From Guyparkeria sp. SCN-R1 (GTDB lineage: Bacteria > Pseudomonadota > Gammaproteobacteria > Halothiobacillales > Halothiobacillaceae), in the NCBI RefSeq assembly GCF_003932495.1, contig NZ_QZMT01000009.1, positions 19,376 to 83,375 on the forward strand: 64,000 bases of DNA, written 5' to 3'. Numbering within the stretch: the stretch's first letter is position 1; the number at the start of each line of letters is the position of its first letter. This document shows, one piece after another, positions 29,611 to 40,700 of this stretch. The position numbers and the translations under genes are program-made. The notes under the pieces are model-generated. The model saw nothing but the letters and a program-made list of their open reading frames with translations. It searched no databases and had not been told where the DNA came from.

Positions 29611-30882
29611 TCAGCGCACCATGTGCAGTTTTTGTCCCAACATCTGGGGCGTGACGAGTACCACGCCCCCGGGGCTGACCTCGAATCGCTCCCGATCCGC
29701 CTCGAGATCGACCCCGATCTGCATGCCCGGCGGGATCAGGCAGCCCTTGTCGATTACCGCCCGTCGCACCTCGGCACCTTCGCCCACCTGCACGTTGGGC
29801 AGGATCACGGCATCTTCGACGTAGGCCTGCTCGCGCACCATCACGTTCGAGAACAGCAGCGAATGGCGCACCACCGCACCGGAGATGATGCAGCCGCCGC
29901 TGACCATCGAATCGATGGCCATGCCGCGGCGGCCGTCCTCATCGAAGACGAACTTCGCCGGCGGCAACTGCTCCTGGTAGGTCCAGATCGGCCAGTCGGT
30001 GTCGTAGAGATTGAGATCGGGCTGCACGCCGATCAGCTCGAGGTTGGCCGACCAATAGGCATCGATGGTGCCCACGTCGCGCCAGTAGGGTTGATCGGTC
30101 AGCCCCGGTTCGCGGAATGGGTAGGCGTAGACCTGATTCTCCTCGATCAGGCGCGGGATGACGTTCTTGCCGAAATCGTGCTCGGAGTCGGGATCGTCGG
30201 CATCGAGGATCAACTGCTCGAACAGGAAATCGGTGCGAAAGACGTAGATACCCATCGAGGCGAGCGACGAGTCGGGCGAACTCGGCATGCGCGGCGGGTC
30301 GTCGGGTTTCTCGACGAAGCTCTCGATACGGCCCTCGCGATCGATGCCCATCACGCCGAAGGCACGGGCCTGATCGATCGGCACCTCGATGCAGCCGATG
30401 GTCAGGTCCGCGCCCTTCTCGACGTGGTAGGCGATCATGGGACCGTAATCCATCTTGTAGACGTGATCACCCGCGAGGATCAGGGTGTATTCCGACTCGT
30501 GCGCGCGCAGGATGTCGATGTTCTGGTAAACGGCGTCCGCGGTGCCGCTGTACCACGACTGGTCGTTCATGCGCTGCTGGGCGGGAAGCAACTCGACGAA
30601 CTCACCACGGGCGACGTGATTGCCGCCCCAACCAAGCTGGACGTGCTTGATTAGCGAATGGGCCTTGTATTGCGTCAGCACCCCCATGCGGCGAATGCCG
30701 GAATTGACGCAATTGGACAGCGGGAAGTCGATGATGCGGAACTTGCCCCCGAACGGCACGGCCGGCTTGGCACGCCAGTCGGTCAACTGACGCAGCCGCG
30801 AGCCGCGTCCACCGGCAAGGACCAGGGCCAATGTATCCCTGGTGATTCGACTGACCAGTCGCTTGGGGCTGTCGACAATCAT
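29611..30882 (-). CDS. glgC: Glucose-1-phosphate adenylyltransferase
   Basis: 423 residues from ATG 30882, preceded by AGAGGAA. ADP-glucose pyrophosphorylase makes the glucosyl donor for glycogen and is the regulated step of the pathway. Visible are the nucleotide-binding loop [16 protein letters not shown], the [20 protein letters not shown] block, the glucose-1-P region SFVEKPDDP, and a left-handed beta-helix C-terminus ([15 protein letters not shown]). The open frame continues upstream to 31275, but that part is non-coding and overlaps the divergent glgB start. It is first in the run glgC, GH57, malQ. Confidence 0.95.
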   Translation of the reverse strand: MIVDSPKRLVSRITRDTLALVLAGGRGSRLRQLTDWRAKPAVPFGGKFRIIDFPLSNCVNSGIRRMGVLTQYKAHSLIKHVQLGWGGNHVARGEFVELLPAQQRMNDQSWYSGTADAVYQNIDILRAHESEYTLILAGDHVYKMDYGPMIAYHVEKGADLTIGCIEVPIDQARAFGVMGIDREGRIESFVEKPDDPPRMPSSPDSSLASMGIYVFRTDFLFEQLILDADDPDSEHDFGKNVIPRLIEENQVYAYPFREPGLTDQPYWRDVGTIDAYWSANLELIGVQPDLNLYDTDWPIWTYQEQLPPAKFVFDEDGRRGMAIDSMVSGGCIISGAVVRHSLLFSNVMVREQAYVEDAVILPNVQVGEGAEVRRAVIDKGCLIPPGMQIGVDLEADRERFEVSPGGVVLVTPQMLGQKLHMVR

Positions 30883-31206
30883 CCCGAGTTTCCTCTCGCG
30901 TTCCATGTGGTCGAAACAGCGGCTAACCGCCAGTCGAAAGCCTAGCGCATCCGTGTTTCCGGGGTATAACAATTTCGAGTCGAGGGAGACCATCGCAGGA
31001 AACGCCGGGCCTTGCGAACCTGCCCTGCTCTTTTCCAGGCCCTGCACACAGAGCCCCGGCAACGAGGCCACGGCACGCGTCATCCCGGAACCGGAGACCC
31101 GATCCGGGCTCGCTGCGACCCCGCGCCTATGCCATAGTCGGGTCAGCGAATCCGCCTGGCATCGCCGACAGTGCGCACCAGCGCCAACTACCGGGATCGA
31201 AACCGC
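30883..31206. other. Divergent glgC/glgB intergenic region
   Basis: 324 bp expected to hold the promoters of both glycogen operons. A TATAAC at 30965-30970 and a CATAGT near 31131 are weak -10 candidates for glgB. No matching -35 hexamers, clear operator palindrome or riboswitch-like fold was recognised. Confidence 0.5.
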
Positions 31207-33378
31207 ATGGAAAACGACCTGCAAGCCATTGTCGATGCGCGCCACCACGACCCGCACCGGGTTCTGGGCGTGCATGCCATCGACAACGAAAACCTCCAGC
31301 TACGCACCTATCAGCCGCACGCCGCATCGGTCGAGACCGTCGATCAGGACGGCGAGCCCATGGCATTGACGGCCCACCCGGAATGCCCCGGCCTGTTCGA
31401 GGCCTCCCTGCCGCGTGCCTGGGTTCCCAAGCATCCGGCCTATACCGTCGTCATGCCAGACGGGCATCGGTACGAGATCGTCGATCCATACAGTTTCCTG
31501 CCGACGGTCGGCGAACTCGACCTGCACCTGTTCGCCGAGGGCCGACATCTGCAGTTGTGGCAAATGCTCGGTGCCCAGGTTCTTTCGGTCGACGAGGTGG
31601 TCGGCACCCGTTTTGCGGTGTGGGCCCCCAATGCCGAGCGTGTCAGCCTGGTCGGCAGCTTCAACGACTGGGACGGTCGTCGTCATCCCATGCGCGTGCT
31701 GGGTGACAGCGGCGTCTGGGAACTGTTCGTCCCGGGGGTAACGGTCGGCGATCTCTATAAGTTCGAGATCACCAGCCGCCTCACCGGCGAGACCCAGCTG
31801 CGCACAGACCCGGTCGGCCGCGCCTTCGAAATGCGCCCCGACACGGCCGCCATCGTGCCGGCCTTCCAGCCCTTCGAATGGCACGATGACGACTGGATGG
31901 CCCGCCGCGAGCAATGGCAATGGGACCAGGCGCCCATGGCGACCTACGAGGTGCATCTGGGTTCCTGGCGATTGCCCGACGGGCGCTTTCCCAGTTACGA
32001 CGAACTGGCCGATCAACTGATCCCCTACGTCCAGGAACGCGGCTTTACCCACATCGAATTGCTGCCGGTCACCGAGCATCCCTTCGATGCCTCCTGGGGT
32101 TACCAGACCACCGGGTATTTCGCTCCGACCAGTCGCTTCGGCAGCCCGACCGCCTTCTGCCGTTTCGTCGACCGGGCCCATGCCGCGGGCATCGGCGTGA
32201 TCCTGGACTGGGTCCCCGCTCATTTCCCGCGTGACGAATTCGCCCTGGCGCGCTTCGACGGCAGCGCGCTCTACGAACACGAGGACCCCCGTCGCGGCGA
32301 ACACCGGGACTGGGGCACCCTGATCTTCAACTACGGCCGGCGCGAGGTGCAGAACTTCCTGATCGCCTCGGCACAGTACTGGGTCGAGCAACTACACCTC
32401 GACGGCCTGCGCGTCGACGCGGTCGCCTCGATGCTCTACCTCGACTACTCCCGCCAGGCCGACGACTGGCTACCCAATCGGCACGGCGGGCGGGAGAACC
32501 TCGAGGCGATCGATTTCCTGCAGCGGCTCAACCACACGATTCTCTCGCGCAACCCCGGCACCCTGATGATGGCCGAGGAATCCACCGCCTGGCCGATGGT
32601 CTCCCGGCCACCGGAACACGGCGGACTGGGTTTTTCCATGAAGTGGAACATGGGCTGGATGAACGACTCGCTCGCCTACTTCAGCGAGGATCCGCTGCAC
32701 CGGCCCTATCACCACAACCTACTGACCTTCGGGCTGCTGTACGCCTTTTCGGAAAACTTCGTGCTGCCGCTCTCCCACGACGAGGTCGTGCACGGCAAGC
32801 GCTCCTTGCCCGGCAAGATGCCGGGTGACGAATGGCAGCGTTTCGCCAATCTGCGCCTGCTGCTCGCCTGGCAGTACACCTTCCCCGGCAAGAAGCTCCT
32901 GTTCATGGGCACCGAGTTCGGCCAGGGCAACGAGTGGTCACATGCGCGAGAACTCGACTGGTGGATGCTCGACTACCCGTTGCACCAGGGCATCCAGGCC
33001 CTGGTCGACCAGCTCAATTTCCGCTACCGGCACGAACCCGCTTTGCACGAACGCGACTTCGATGCCGGCGGCTTTGCCTGGATCGACTGCAACGACCGCA
33101 ACCAGTCGGTGATCAGCTTCCTTCGTCATGGCCATTTCGAGACCGTGGTGGTGGTCTTCAACTTCACCCCGGTCGACCGCCCCGGCTACCGCATCGGCGT
33201 ACCCGAGGCCGGGCGGTACCAGGTGCTCCTGAGTACCGACGGCGAGGGCTTCGGTGGCGCGGGCCACAACCCATCGCCCGGCACGGCCGAGGCCACCCCG
33301 TGGCACGATCAGCCGGCGAGCCTTACGCTCGATCTGCCCGGCCTGTCGGCGGTCGTGCTCAAGCACGGCGGCGACTGA
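31207..33378 (+). CDS. glgB: 1,4-alpha-glucan branching enzyme (GH13)
   Basis: 723 residues, the normal length of bacterial GlgB with both N-terminal domains. It introduces alpha-1,6 branches into glycogen. In order there is an N1 domain, a CBM48 domain ([20 protein letters not shown]), the GH13 barrel, and a C-terminal beta domain. The barrel holds the nucleophile region [12 protein letters not shown], the acid/base [10 protein letters not shown] and the transition-state Asp in [17 protein letters not shown] 31207 was chosen because the family starts about there; upstream sequence lacks a strong ribosome site. glgA follows 130 bp later on the same strand. Confidence 0.96.
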   Translation: MENDLQAIVDARHHDPHRVLGVHAIDNENLQLRTYQPHAASVETVDQDGEPMALTAHPECPGLFEASLPRAWVPKHPAYTVVMPDGHRYEIVDPYSFLPTVGELDLHLFAEGRHLQLWQMLGAQVLSVDEVVGTRFAVWAPNAERVSLVGSFNDWDGRRHPMRVLGDSGVWELFVPGVTVGDLYKFEITSRLTGETQLRTDPVGRAFEMRPDTAAIVPAFQPFEWHDDDWMARREQWQWDQAPMATYEVHLGSWRLPDGRFPSYDELADQLIPYVQERGFTHIELLPVTEHPFDASWGYQTTGYFAPTSRFGSPTAFCRFVDRAHAAGIGVILDWVPAHFPRDEFALARFDGSALYEHEDPRRGEHRDWGTLIFNYGRREVQNFLIASAQYWVEQLHLDGLRVDAVASMLYLDYSRQADDWLPNRHGGRENLEAIDFLQRLNHTILSRNPGTLMMAEESTAWPMVSRPPEHGGLGFSMKWNMGWMNDSLAYFSEDPLHRPYHHNLLTFGLLYAFSENFVLPLSHDEVVHGKRSLPGKMPGDEWQRFANLRLLLAWQYTFPGKKLLFMGTEFGQGNEWSHARELDWWMLDYPLHQGIQALVDQLNFRYRHEPALHERDFDAGGFAWIDCNDRNQSVISFLRHGHFETVVVVFNFTPVDRPGYRIGVPEAGRYQVLLSTDGEGFGGAGHNPSPGTAEATPWHDQPASLTLDLPGLSAVVLKHGGD

Positions 33379-33508
33379 TGACTCCCGCTGTGCCGAACCA
33401 CCACGGTCCGATAACATGCGATACTTGGCGGTTTGGGGCGCACATCCAAAGTGCCCCCTTGGCGTGACGCCAACCGGCCGCCCTAACCGATATCAAGGAG
33501 ATACCGAC

Positions 33509-34963
33509 GTGTCGCTGTCTGTGCTGTTTGCGACGAGTGAAGCCTATCCCCTGATCAAGACCGGGGGACTCGCCGACGTCTCCGGCGCGTTGCCCGCCGC
33601 GCTGACCGAGCTGGGTATCGACGTACGCCTGGTCCTGCCGCGCTACGGCGACCTGGCCCTGCGCGAGGACCAGACCACCGAGCATCTCGCGCGCCTCGAC
33701 GTCCTTGGCCAGCCGGTCGACATCCTGCAGACCGTCATGCCCGACAGCGGTGTACGCGTCTACCTGGTGGACCACCCCACCTTCTCCGCCCGCCAGGGCA
33801 ATCCCTACATGGGTCCGGACGGCAACTCCTGGCACGACAACCCCGACCGATTCGCCCTGTTCGCCCGCGCGGCCGTCGCCGTCGCTACCGGCGAGGTCGA
33901 CCCCGACTGGCACCCGGACGTGGTACATGCCAATGACTGGCAAACCGGCCTGATCCCGGCCCTGCTCCACGAGGCAGAAAAGCCGCAGACCGTCTTCACC
34001 CTGCACAACCTGGCCTATCAGGGCGTGTTCGACCGATCGACCTTTGAGCGCCTGGGGCTGCCATGGAGCCTGTGGCGACCCGACGGGCTCGAGTTCTGGG
34101 GCAACATGTCATTCATCAAGGGCGGCATCGTATTTGCCGACCGCATCACCACGGTGAGCCCCAACTACGCCCGGGAAATCCAGACCGCGGAGTTCGGTTA
34201 CGGCCTCGATGGACTGCTACGCCATCGCAGTGATTCGCTGGTCGGCATCCTCAACGGCATCGGCTCGGACTGGAACCCGGAGACCGACCCCGCCCTGGTC
34301 ACGCCCTATTCGCGCGACAAACTCGACGGCAAGGCGGCAAACAAGGCAGCCCTTCAGAAAGAGCTCGGCCTGCCGATACGGGATGACGTGCCCCTGATCG
34401 TGCATGTCGGTCGGCTGGTGGAACAGAAAGGGATCGACCTGCTCATCCAGGCCCTTTCCATGCTCGGGCAGCGCGACGTGCAGTTCGCCTGCCTGGGCAG
34501 CGGCGAGCGGCGCTTCGAACAGGCCCTGCGGGCACGTGCCGAGGCCGATCCCGAGCGCATCGCCGTACGCATCGGCTACGACGAGGGACTGGCCCATCGA
34601 CTGGAAGGAGGTGGCGATGCGTTCATCATGCCGAGTCGGTTCGAGCCCTGCGGGCTCAACCAGCTTTACAGTCTCAAGTACGGCACCGTACCGATCGTTC
34701 ACAGCGTCGGTGGCCTGGCCGACACGGTTACCCCCGTCACGCCGGCGACCCTCCGCGACGGCAGCGCCACCGGCATCGTGATGAACCAGGTCGATGTCAC
34801 CTCGATCCTCTGGTCGATCGACGAATTCAAGGCGTTGTTCAAGCGACCGGACGACCTGATACAGGTCCGCCAACAGGCAATGAGCCAGGAGTACGACTGG
34901 GGGGCCAGCGCCCGTTCCTATCTCGAGCTCTATCGAGCGATATCGAACCCTGACACAAAATGA
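33509..34963 (+). CDS. glgA: Glycogen synthase (GT5)
   Basis: 484 residues from GTG 33509, with AAGGAG 8 bp upstream. The open frame further up is non-coding. It adds glucose from ADP-glucose to growing glycogen. The ADP-glucose-binding KTGGLADVSGALP motif is at about residues 15-27, and the C-terminal GT-B half holds FIMPSRFEPCGLNQLYSLKYG with the catalytic Glu. Its stop codon overlaps the start of the DUF1631 gene (ATGATG), so translation is probably coupled. Together with glgB and glgC it completes the ADP-glucose pathway. Confidence 0.96.
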   Translation: MSLSVLFATSEAYPLIKTGGLADVSGALPAALTELGIDVRLVLPRYGDLALREDQTTEHLARLDVLGQPVDILQTVMPDSGVRVYLVDHPTFSARQGNPYMGPDGNSWHDNPDRFALFARAAVAVATGEVDPDWHPDVVHANDWQTGLIPALLHEAEKPQTVFTLHNLAYQGVFDRSTFERLGLPWSLWRPDGLEFWGNMSFIKGGIVFADRITTVSPNYAREIQTAEFGYGLDGLLRHRSDSLVGILNGIGSDWNPETDPALVTPYSRDKLDGKAANKAALQKELGLPIRDDVPLIVHVGRLVEQKGIDLLIQALSMLGQRDVQFACLGSGERRFEQALRARAEADPERIAVRIGYDEGLAHRLEGGGDAFIMPSRFEPCGLNQLYSLKYGTVPIVHSVGGLADTVTPVTPATLRDGSATGIVMNQVDVTSILWSIDEFKALFKRPDDLIQVRQQAMSQEYDWGASARSYLELYRAISNPDTK

Positions 34964-37104
34964 TGAATCGATTCCAGACCAGCCCTGCCCAGGTCCGCGA
35001 CGAACTGACCCGCCTAATGGGGGCCGCGTTGCACGAGGGCGTCAAACGGCTGTTTGCCCAAGTCGAGCGGCAGCTGTTCGATCAGGCCTCGTCCGAGACC
35101 GACAACGATCGACGGGCCGAGGCATTTGAAGCCATCGCCCTATGTCGAAGCGAGCAGGAGGACTTCTACCGCGCCTTTGCCCAGACCCTGCTGGAGCCGG
35201 CGGCGGACTGGCGGCAGGCCGAATGGCATCAACTGATCGGCGATCGCGCTCGCGCGCTGACGTTCGAAGACAAGCTTGCCGAGGCCGGCCAGCGCTGCGG
35301 CATCGAGCACACCCAGTTCGAGGCACGCATCGGTCAATTGCACAACGATGACCCGGAGAACGTTCCCGCCGGCCTGTTCACACTCGAATCGATCAGCCGG
35401 GCCTTTCTCGCCCGAACCCGCGACTTGCCGGACAGCGTCCGCCAACGATTGATCGCCCACTGGGCCGAACAGGTGCTGTTCCGGCTCACCCCGATCTACT
35501 CGGTACTCAACGACTACCTGATCCAGGTGGGTGTCCTGCCCGGCATCAAGCGGCTGCGCGACCCGCTGGCCGACGCAACCCCGCTCGGCACGCCGCCAAC
35601 TGCCCGACCGACCGTCCCCGACGTGCCGCAACACGCCGGCCCCTCACCCGAAGCACTGGCCGACCGGTTGGTGCCGTTGGTTCGCGCCAGCATTGCCGGC
35701 GACGACCAGTATCAGTTCCGCTTCGAGCGCGACCAGGACTGGCGTCCCGACGATTTCGCCGCGTTCATTCGCGACCGCCTCGAGCCCACCCTGCCGGCCG
35801 CCAACTGGCCGACCCGCAGCCGGGAAGTGATTCGCCTGGTCGGCATGACCTTGGGCGACGTACTCAATGACGAGTTGATCGATCCGCGCCACCGCCGACA
35901 GATCGCCACGCTGCAACTCGCGGTGTTGCTGCTCGCATCGAAAGATCGCCATTTCCTCTCCGATGCCGATCACCCGATGCGTCGCATCCTCAACCTGCTT
36001 GCCCTGATCGGCTCGGACCCGGATCTCAAGCCGGATATCGAGTCGACCGCGTCGATCCTTGGCCCCATCCAGCAGGCCGTGCTCGACAACCCCGCCGAGC
36101 TCGACACATTCGCCGATCACCTGCGAGATATCTCGCGCGGCAAGCCGACCGAGTCGCCCGAGCCGGCGGTCACCCCGGCGCACGAGCGTCTGGCCCAGAT
36201 CGAGGAACGATGCCGAATCCGCGTCGGCAAGATCCTGGCCGGTCATACCAACGAGATGCCGGTGCGCGCGCCGACACGCGCCCTACTCGACGACGTATTC
36301 CAGCCCTTCATGGTCCGCACCATGATCAACCAGGGCCGGCAAAGCGCACCGTGGGCCGGAATTATCGGCCTGCTCCAGGATGCACTGACCCTGCAACCCG
36401 ACCCCACCCTGGGTCCGGATGACGTCAAGGCATTCAGCCGCGAGGCCTCGCGGGTGTTCAACGACAGGACCAGCGACGGGCTGCTCGGCGAAGAGCAGCA
36501 GACCCTGGATGCCTTCATCGAGTATCTCGACGCCCAGAGCCGCGACAGCCTGGACGTGCCCGTAGTGTCCCGGTCGAAACCGGCAGGTGCCGAGCAAACG
36601 CCAACCCATGCCACCGTCGACGGCCCGAAGGCCGAAGCGGTGTCTGTCGAAGCGCTGACGATTCCCTCGCCGGTCGTCGAGGCGGACTCGCCGCCGACCA
36701 CCCCGGATCACGTGGCGTGCGCGGAGGAGGATTCGCAGGCAGACGTGGTCGCCAACGAACCGGAAACCACCGCAAGCCACATCCCCACCGACGGGCTACT
36801 GCTCGCCTCGCTCGACGTCGTTCAAGCATTTTTCGAGCAGCAGAGCACGAGCGAGGAATGGTTCGAGGTATACACCGGGCCCGGGCGTGCGCTGCGTCGC
36901 CTGAAAGTCCGGGATCTCGACATCGACAACGGCGTGGTCAACTTCGCCAATCGCACCGGGCAAGCCAAGCTGAACCTCCCCGTCGCTCAGGTACTCGATG
37001 ACCTGTTCGCCGATCGCACGCGGCTTGTGTTCGGTAACCCACGATTCGCCCGCTCGCTTACCGAGTTGCGCGGCCAACTGGAGGAGCATCGCGATGAACA
37101 CTGA
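34960..37104 (+). CDS. DUF1631 family protein
   Basis: 714 residues with the layout of the DUF1631 family: a long helical N-terminal part beginning RFQTSPAQVRDELTRLMGAAL, a variable acidic Pro/Ala-rich linker (about 535-610), and a conserved small C-terminal domain ending with FANRTGQAKLNLPVAQVL. The biochemical role is unknown. It has no signal peptide or membrane helix, so it is cytoplasmic. Its start overlaps the glgA stop, and its last 11 bp overlap the start of a PilZ gene, giving a tightly coupled trio. The PilZ neighbour hints at a c-di-GMP link, which is an inference. Confidence 0.82.
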   Translation: MMNRFQTSPAQVRDELTRLMGAALHEGVKRLFAQVERQLFDQASSETDNDRRAEAFEAIALCRSEQEDFYRAFAQTLLEPAADWRQAEWHQLIGDRARALTFEDKLAEAGQRCGIEHTQFEARIGQLHNDDPENVPAGLFTLESISRAFLARTRDLPDSVRQRLIAHWAEQVLFRLTPIYSVLNDYLIQVGVLPGIKRLRDPLADATPLGTPPTARPTVPDVPQHAGPSPEALADRLVPLVRASIAGDDQYQFRFERDQDWRPDDFAAFIRDRLEPTLPAANWPTRSREVIRLVGMTLGDVLNDELIDPRHRRQIATLQLAVLLLASKDRHFLSDADHPMRRILNLLALIGSDPDLKPDIESTASILGPIQQAVLDNPAELDTFADHLRDISRGKPTESPEPAVTPAHERLAQIEERCRIRVGKILAGHTNEMPVRAPTRALLDDVFQPFMVRTMINQGRQSAPWAGIIGLLQDALTLQPDPTLGPDDVKAFSREASRVFNDRTSDGLLGEEQQTLDAFIEYLDAQSRDSLDVPVVSRSKPAGAEQTPTHATVDGPKAEAVSVEALTIPSPVVEADSPPTTPDHVACAEEDSQADVVANEPETTASHIPTDGLLLASLDVVQAFFEQQSTSEEWFEVYTGPGRALRRLKVRDLDIDNGVVNFANRTGQAKLNLPVAQVLDDLFADRTRLVFGNPRFARSLTELRGQLEEHRDEH

Positions 37105-37489
37105 ACACGCGACTCGCCCCAGTGGTGACGAGCACCACCGCGACCGCCGCGACTTCCTGCGGCTCGACAAGACCGGCTCCGGCCTGCTGCGCCTCACCGG
37201 TGAATCCCACCCGGTGGGCAGCGGAAGCATCATCGATATCAGCGCCAACGGCCTGAATCTCTGCTGCGACGCCGACTGGGCCGACCGGGTACGCCCCGGC
37301 ACACCGGTCGAGGTGGTTGCGCGCCTGGAGGAGAATGCCGAGCCGTTCTACCTGCTTGGCGAGGTGATCTGGCATCGTCCCCTGGAAAATGGCGAATGCC
37401 AGATCGGCATCGAACTGCCTCTGCCCGGGGAAAAACCCGACCTGCCACGCAACGACAACCGCGACTGGCGGGCCCTTTTTCTGGCCTGA
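37094..37489 (+). CDS. PilZ-domain protein, putative c-di-GMP receptor
   Basis: 131 residues holding a single PilZ domain. The c-di-GMP-binding signature is present as an Arg-rich RDRRDFLRLD at about residues 17-26, followed by IIDISANGLNLCC, which has the D-x-S-x-x-G motif. GGAGGAG precedes ATG 37094. It starts inside the end of the DUF1631 gene, so the two are likely made together and may interact. What process they control is unknown; the upstream genes are glgB and glgA, which raises glycogen control as a possibility. Confidence 0.88.
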   Translation: MNTEHATRPSGDEHHRDRRDFLRLDKTGSGLLRLTGESHPVGSGSIIDISANGLNLCCDADWADRVRPGTPVEVVARLEENAEPFYLLGEVIWHRPLENGECQIGIELPLPGEKPDLPRNDNRDWRALFLA

Positions 37490-37638
37490 GAATGCGAGGG
37501 GCGATTTGAACTGCCGGCGAGCCTGCCCCCACGGCCGACTGGCTCTCACCAGAACCCTGCGCAACCGCTCAGCCGAACTGCGGCCATTCGTCCAACGATC
37601 TGCCCGCAGACCCTACCGAGGTTGGCGCCAGGCTGTTG

Positions 37639-37644
37639 TACAAT
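37639..37644 (+). promoter_or_regulatory. Putative -10 element of purL
   Basis: TACAAT lies 108 bp before the purL start codon in a 263-bp gap. No good -35 hexamer was found, so confidence is low. Confidence 0.3.
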
Positions 37645-37752
37645 TCACGCCCTCAGCACGCGCCGCCCGACGACTGCCTTCCGCGTCCGCCATGCGCGAC
37701 CCGTGCCTGCCACCCGACACACACCGACCCAGGCGACCAGCCCGACCGACCT

Positions 37753-40700
37753 ATGCGAATTATTACCGGCAACGCCGCTCGATCCCCGTTTCGACTCGCC
37801 AAGCTCCAGCAGCGACTGGCGGCCATCCATCCCGGGATCGAGGCCGTGCATGCCCGGTTCGTGCACCTGGTCGATACCAAGGATGGCTCGCAGGTCGACG
37901 AGGCCCGCCTGGAGGAACTCCTCGACTACGGCGAGCCGGCGGAAGACTGGTCGGACGTCTGGCCGCGAGTCGTCGTCGCCCCGCGGGCCGGCACCATCTC
38001 GCCATGGTCGAGCAAGGCCACGGACATTGCCCGCATCTGCGGCCTGGACGGCATCGATCGCATCGAGCGGGGCATCGAATTCGCGGTGTCCGGGCACTCG
38101 ATCAATACCGATGACTTCGACTGGCGCCCGGCCCTCCTCGAGGTGCTGCACGACCGCATGACCGAGTCGGTCTACCACGACGAGCAGTCACTCGAGGCTC
38201 TGTTCACCCACGCGCAACCCGCCCCGCTCTCGCGCATCGCTCTGGGCGACGATGCCCAGGGCGCGATTGCCGCGGCCAACCAGCGCATGGGCCTGGCCCT
38301 GAGTGGCGACGAGGTCGATTACCTCGCCGACGCCTATCGTCGACTCGAGCGCGATCCCACCGACGTCGAGCTGATGATGTTCGCGCAGGCGAACTCCGAG
38401 CACTGCCGGCACAAGATCTTCAACGCCGACTGGACCATTGACGGCGAGGAGCGCGAGCTGTCGCTGTTCGCGATGATCCGCAACACCCACAAGCGCCACC
38501 CCGAGGGCACGCTGTCGGCCTACAAGGACAACGCCGCGGTCCTCCAGGGCCAGGATGGCACCCGCTTTGCCGTCAATCCCGTCACCGGCAACTACGAGAC
38601 GGTCGACGAGCGTATCGACTTTCTCGCCAAGGTCGAGACACACAACCACCCCACCGCCATCTCGCCCGATCCGGGTGCCGCCACTGGCGCCGGCGGCGAG
38701 ATTCGCGACGAGGGCGCGACCGGCCGCGGCGGCAAGCCCAAGGCCGGCCTGACTGGCTTTTCGGTCTCCAACCTGCGCATCCCGGAGCTGCCTCAGCCCT
38801 GGGAGGCGGCCACCGCGGACATCGGCCGTCCGGACCGCATCGTCAGCCCGCTGGAGATCATGCTCGACGGCCCGATCGGCGCCGCCGCGTTCAACAACGA
38901 ATTCGGCCGCCCGGCACTGGGCGGCTATTTCCGCACGCTCGAGATGAACACCGGCGAGGACGAAGGTGTGCACCAACGCCACGCCTGGGGGTACCACAAG
39001 CCGATCATGATCGCCGGCGGCGTCGGCGTGATCCGCCCCAACCTGATCGAGAAGGAACCCATCGCTCCGGGCCACCTGTTGATCGTGCTAGGCGGCCCGG
39101 CCATGCAGATCGGTCTTGGCGGGGGCGCGGCCTCCTCGCAGGATTCGGGCGCCGGCCATGCCGAGCTCGATTTCGCGTCCGTGCAGCGCGCCAACCCGGA
39201 GATGGAACGGCGCGTCCAGGAAGTGATCGATCGCTGCATCTCGCTCGGCGATACCAACCCGATCGTATCGATCCACGACGTCGGCGCCGGCGGGTTGTCC
39301 AACGCCCTGCCCGAGCTGATCAACGATGCTGGTATGGGTGGCACCTTCGACCTGCGCAAGATCCCCAACGACGAGCCGGGCATGACGCCTCTGGCCATCT
39401 GGTGCAACGAATCCCAGGAACGCTACGTGCTGGCGATCCAGCCCGGCGACCTCGAGCGCTTTGCCGCCCTGTGCGACCGTGAACGTGCGCCGTTCGCGGT
39501 CGTCGGCACGGCCACCGCGGAGCAGCACCTGCAGGTCGCCGACCCGCACTTCGGCGACAACCCGGTCGATCTGCCGATGCAGACGCTGTTCGGCCATCCG
39601 CCAAAGATGCACCGTGACGTCAAGCACCAGCCGCACGCCGCCGTCGAGCTCGATCTCGACGGCGTGGAGGTCAACACCGCGCTCGATCGCGTACTCGCCC
39701 TGCCGGGCGTCGGTGACAAGAGCTTTCTGATTACCATCGGCGACCGCTCGGTCGGCGGCCTGGTCGCGCGCGACCAGATGGTCGGGCCGGCGCAGGTGCC
39801 GGTGGCCGACAGCGCGGTCACCTCGACCGATTTCTACCACCATCACGGCGAGGCGATGGCCATGGGCGAGCGCGCCCCGGTCGCCCTGCTCGATGCGCCG
39901 GCATCTGCGCGGCTGGCACTGGCCGAGGTGGTCACCAACCTGGCCGGCACGGCGATCGACGGCACCGACCGCATCAAGCTGTCGGCCAACTGGATGGCTG
40001 CCTGCGGGCACGAGGGCGAGGATGCACGCCTGTTCGACACCGTGCGCACCGTCGGCATGGAGTTCTGCCCGGCGCTGGGGATCAGCATCCCGGTGGGCAA
40101 GGACTCGCTGTCGATGAAGACCCGCTGGCAGGACGGCAAGACCGAAAAGACGGTTACCTCGCCGGTCTCGCTGGTTGTCACCGGCTTCGCGCCGGTGAGC
40201 GACGTGCGCCGGACCCTGACGCCGGAACTGGTTTCGGATACCGACAACCGCCTGTTCCTGGTCGACCTTGGCCTCGGGCAGAACCGCCTGGGCGGCTCGG
40301 CGCTTGCCCAGGTCTTTAATGCGACCGGCACGACCACGCCGGACATCGCGCCGGCGCCGCTCAAGGCCTTCTTCGACCTGACTCAGGAGCTCAACCGCCT
40401 CGGCTATCTGACCGCGTACCACGACCGCAGTGACGGCGGGGCGATCACCACCCTGCTGGAGATGGCCTTTGCCGGCCGTTGCGGGCTGGACCTCTCCATC
40501 GACGGGCTTGGCGGCGACCCGATGGCCGGGCTGTTCGCCGAGGAAGTCGGTGCCGTCTTCCAGGTCAAGGCCGGTGATGCCGACTTCATCCGCGAGCAGT
40601 TCGAGGCCTCCGGCCTGGGCGAGGCCCTGATCGAGCTGGGCCAGGCGGTCACCAAGCCGCAGGTCCACGTCGACTGGCGCGGCAAGACCGTGATCGACCG

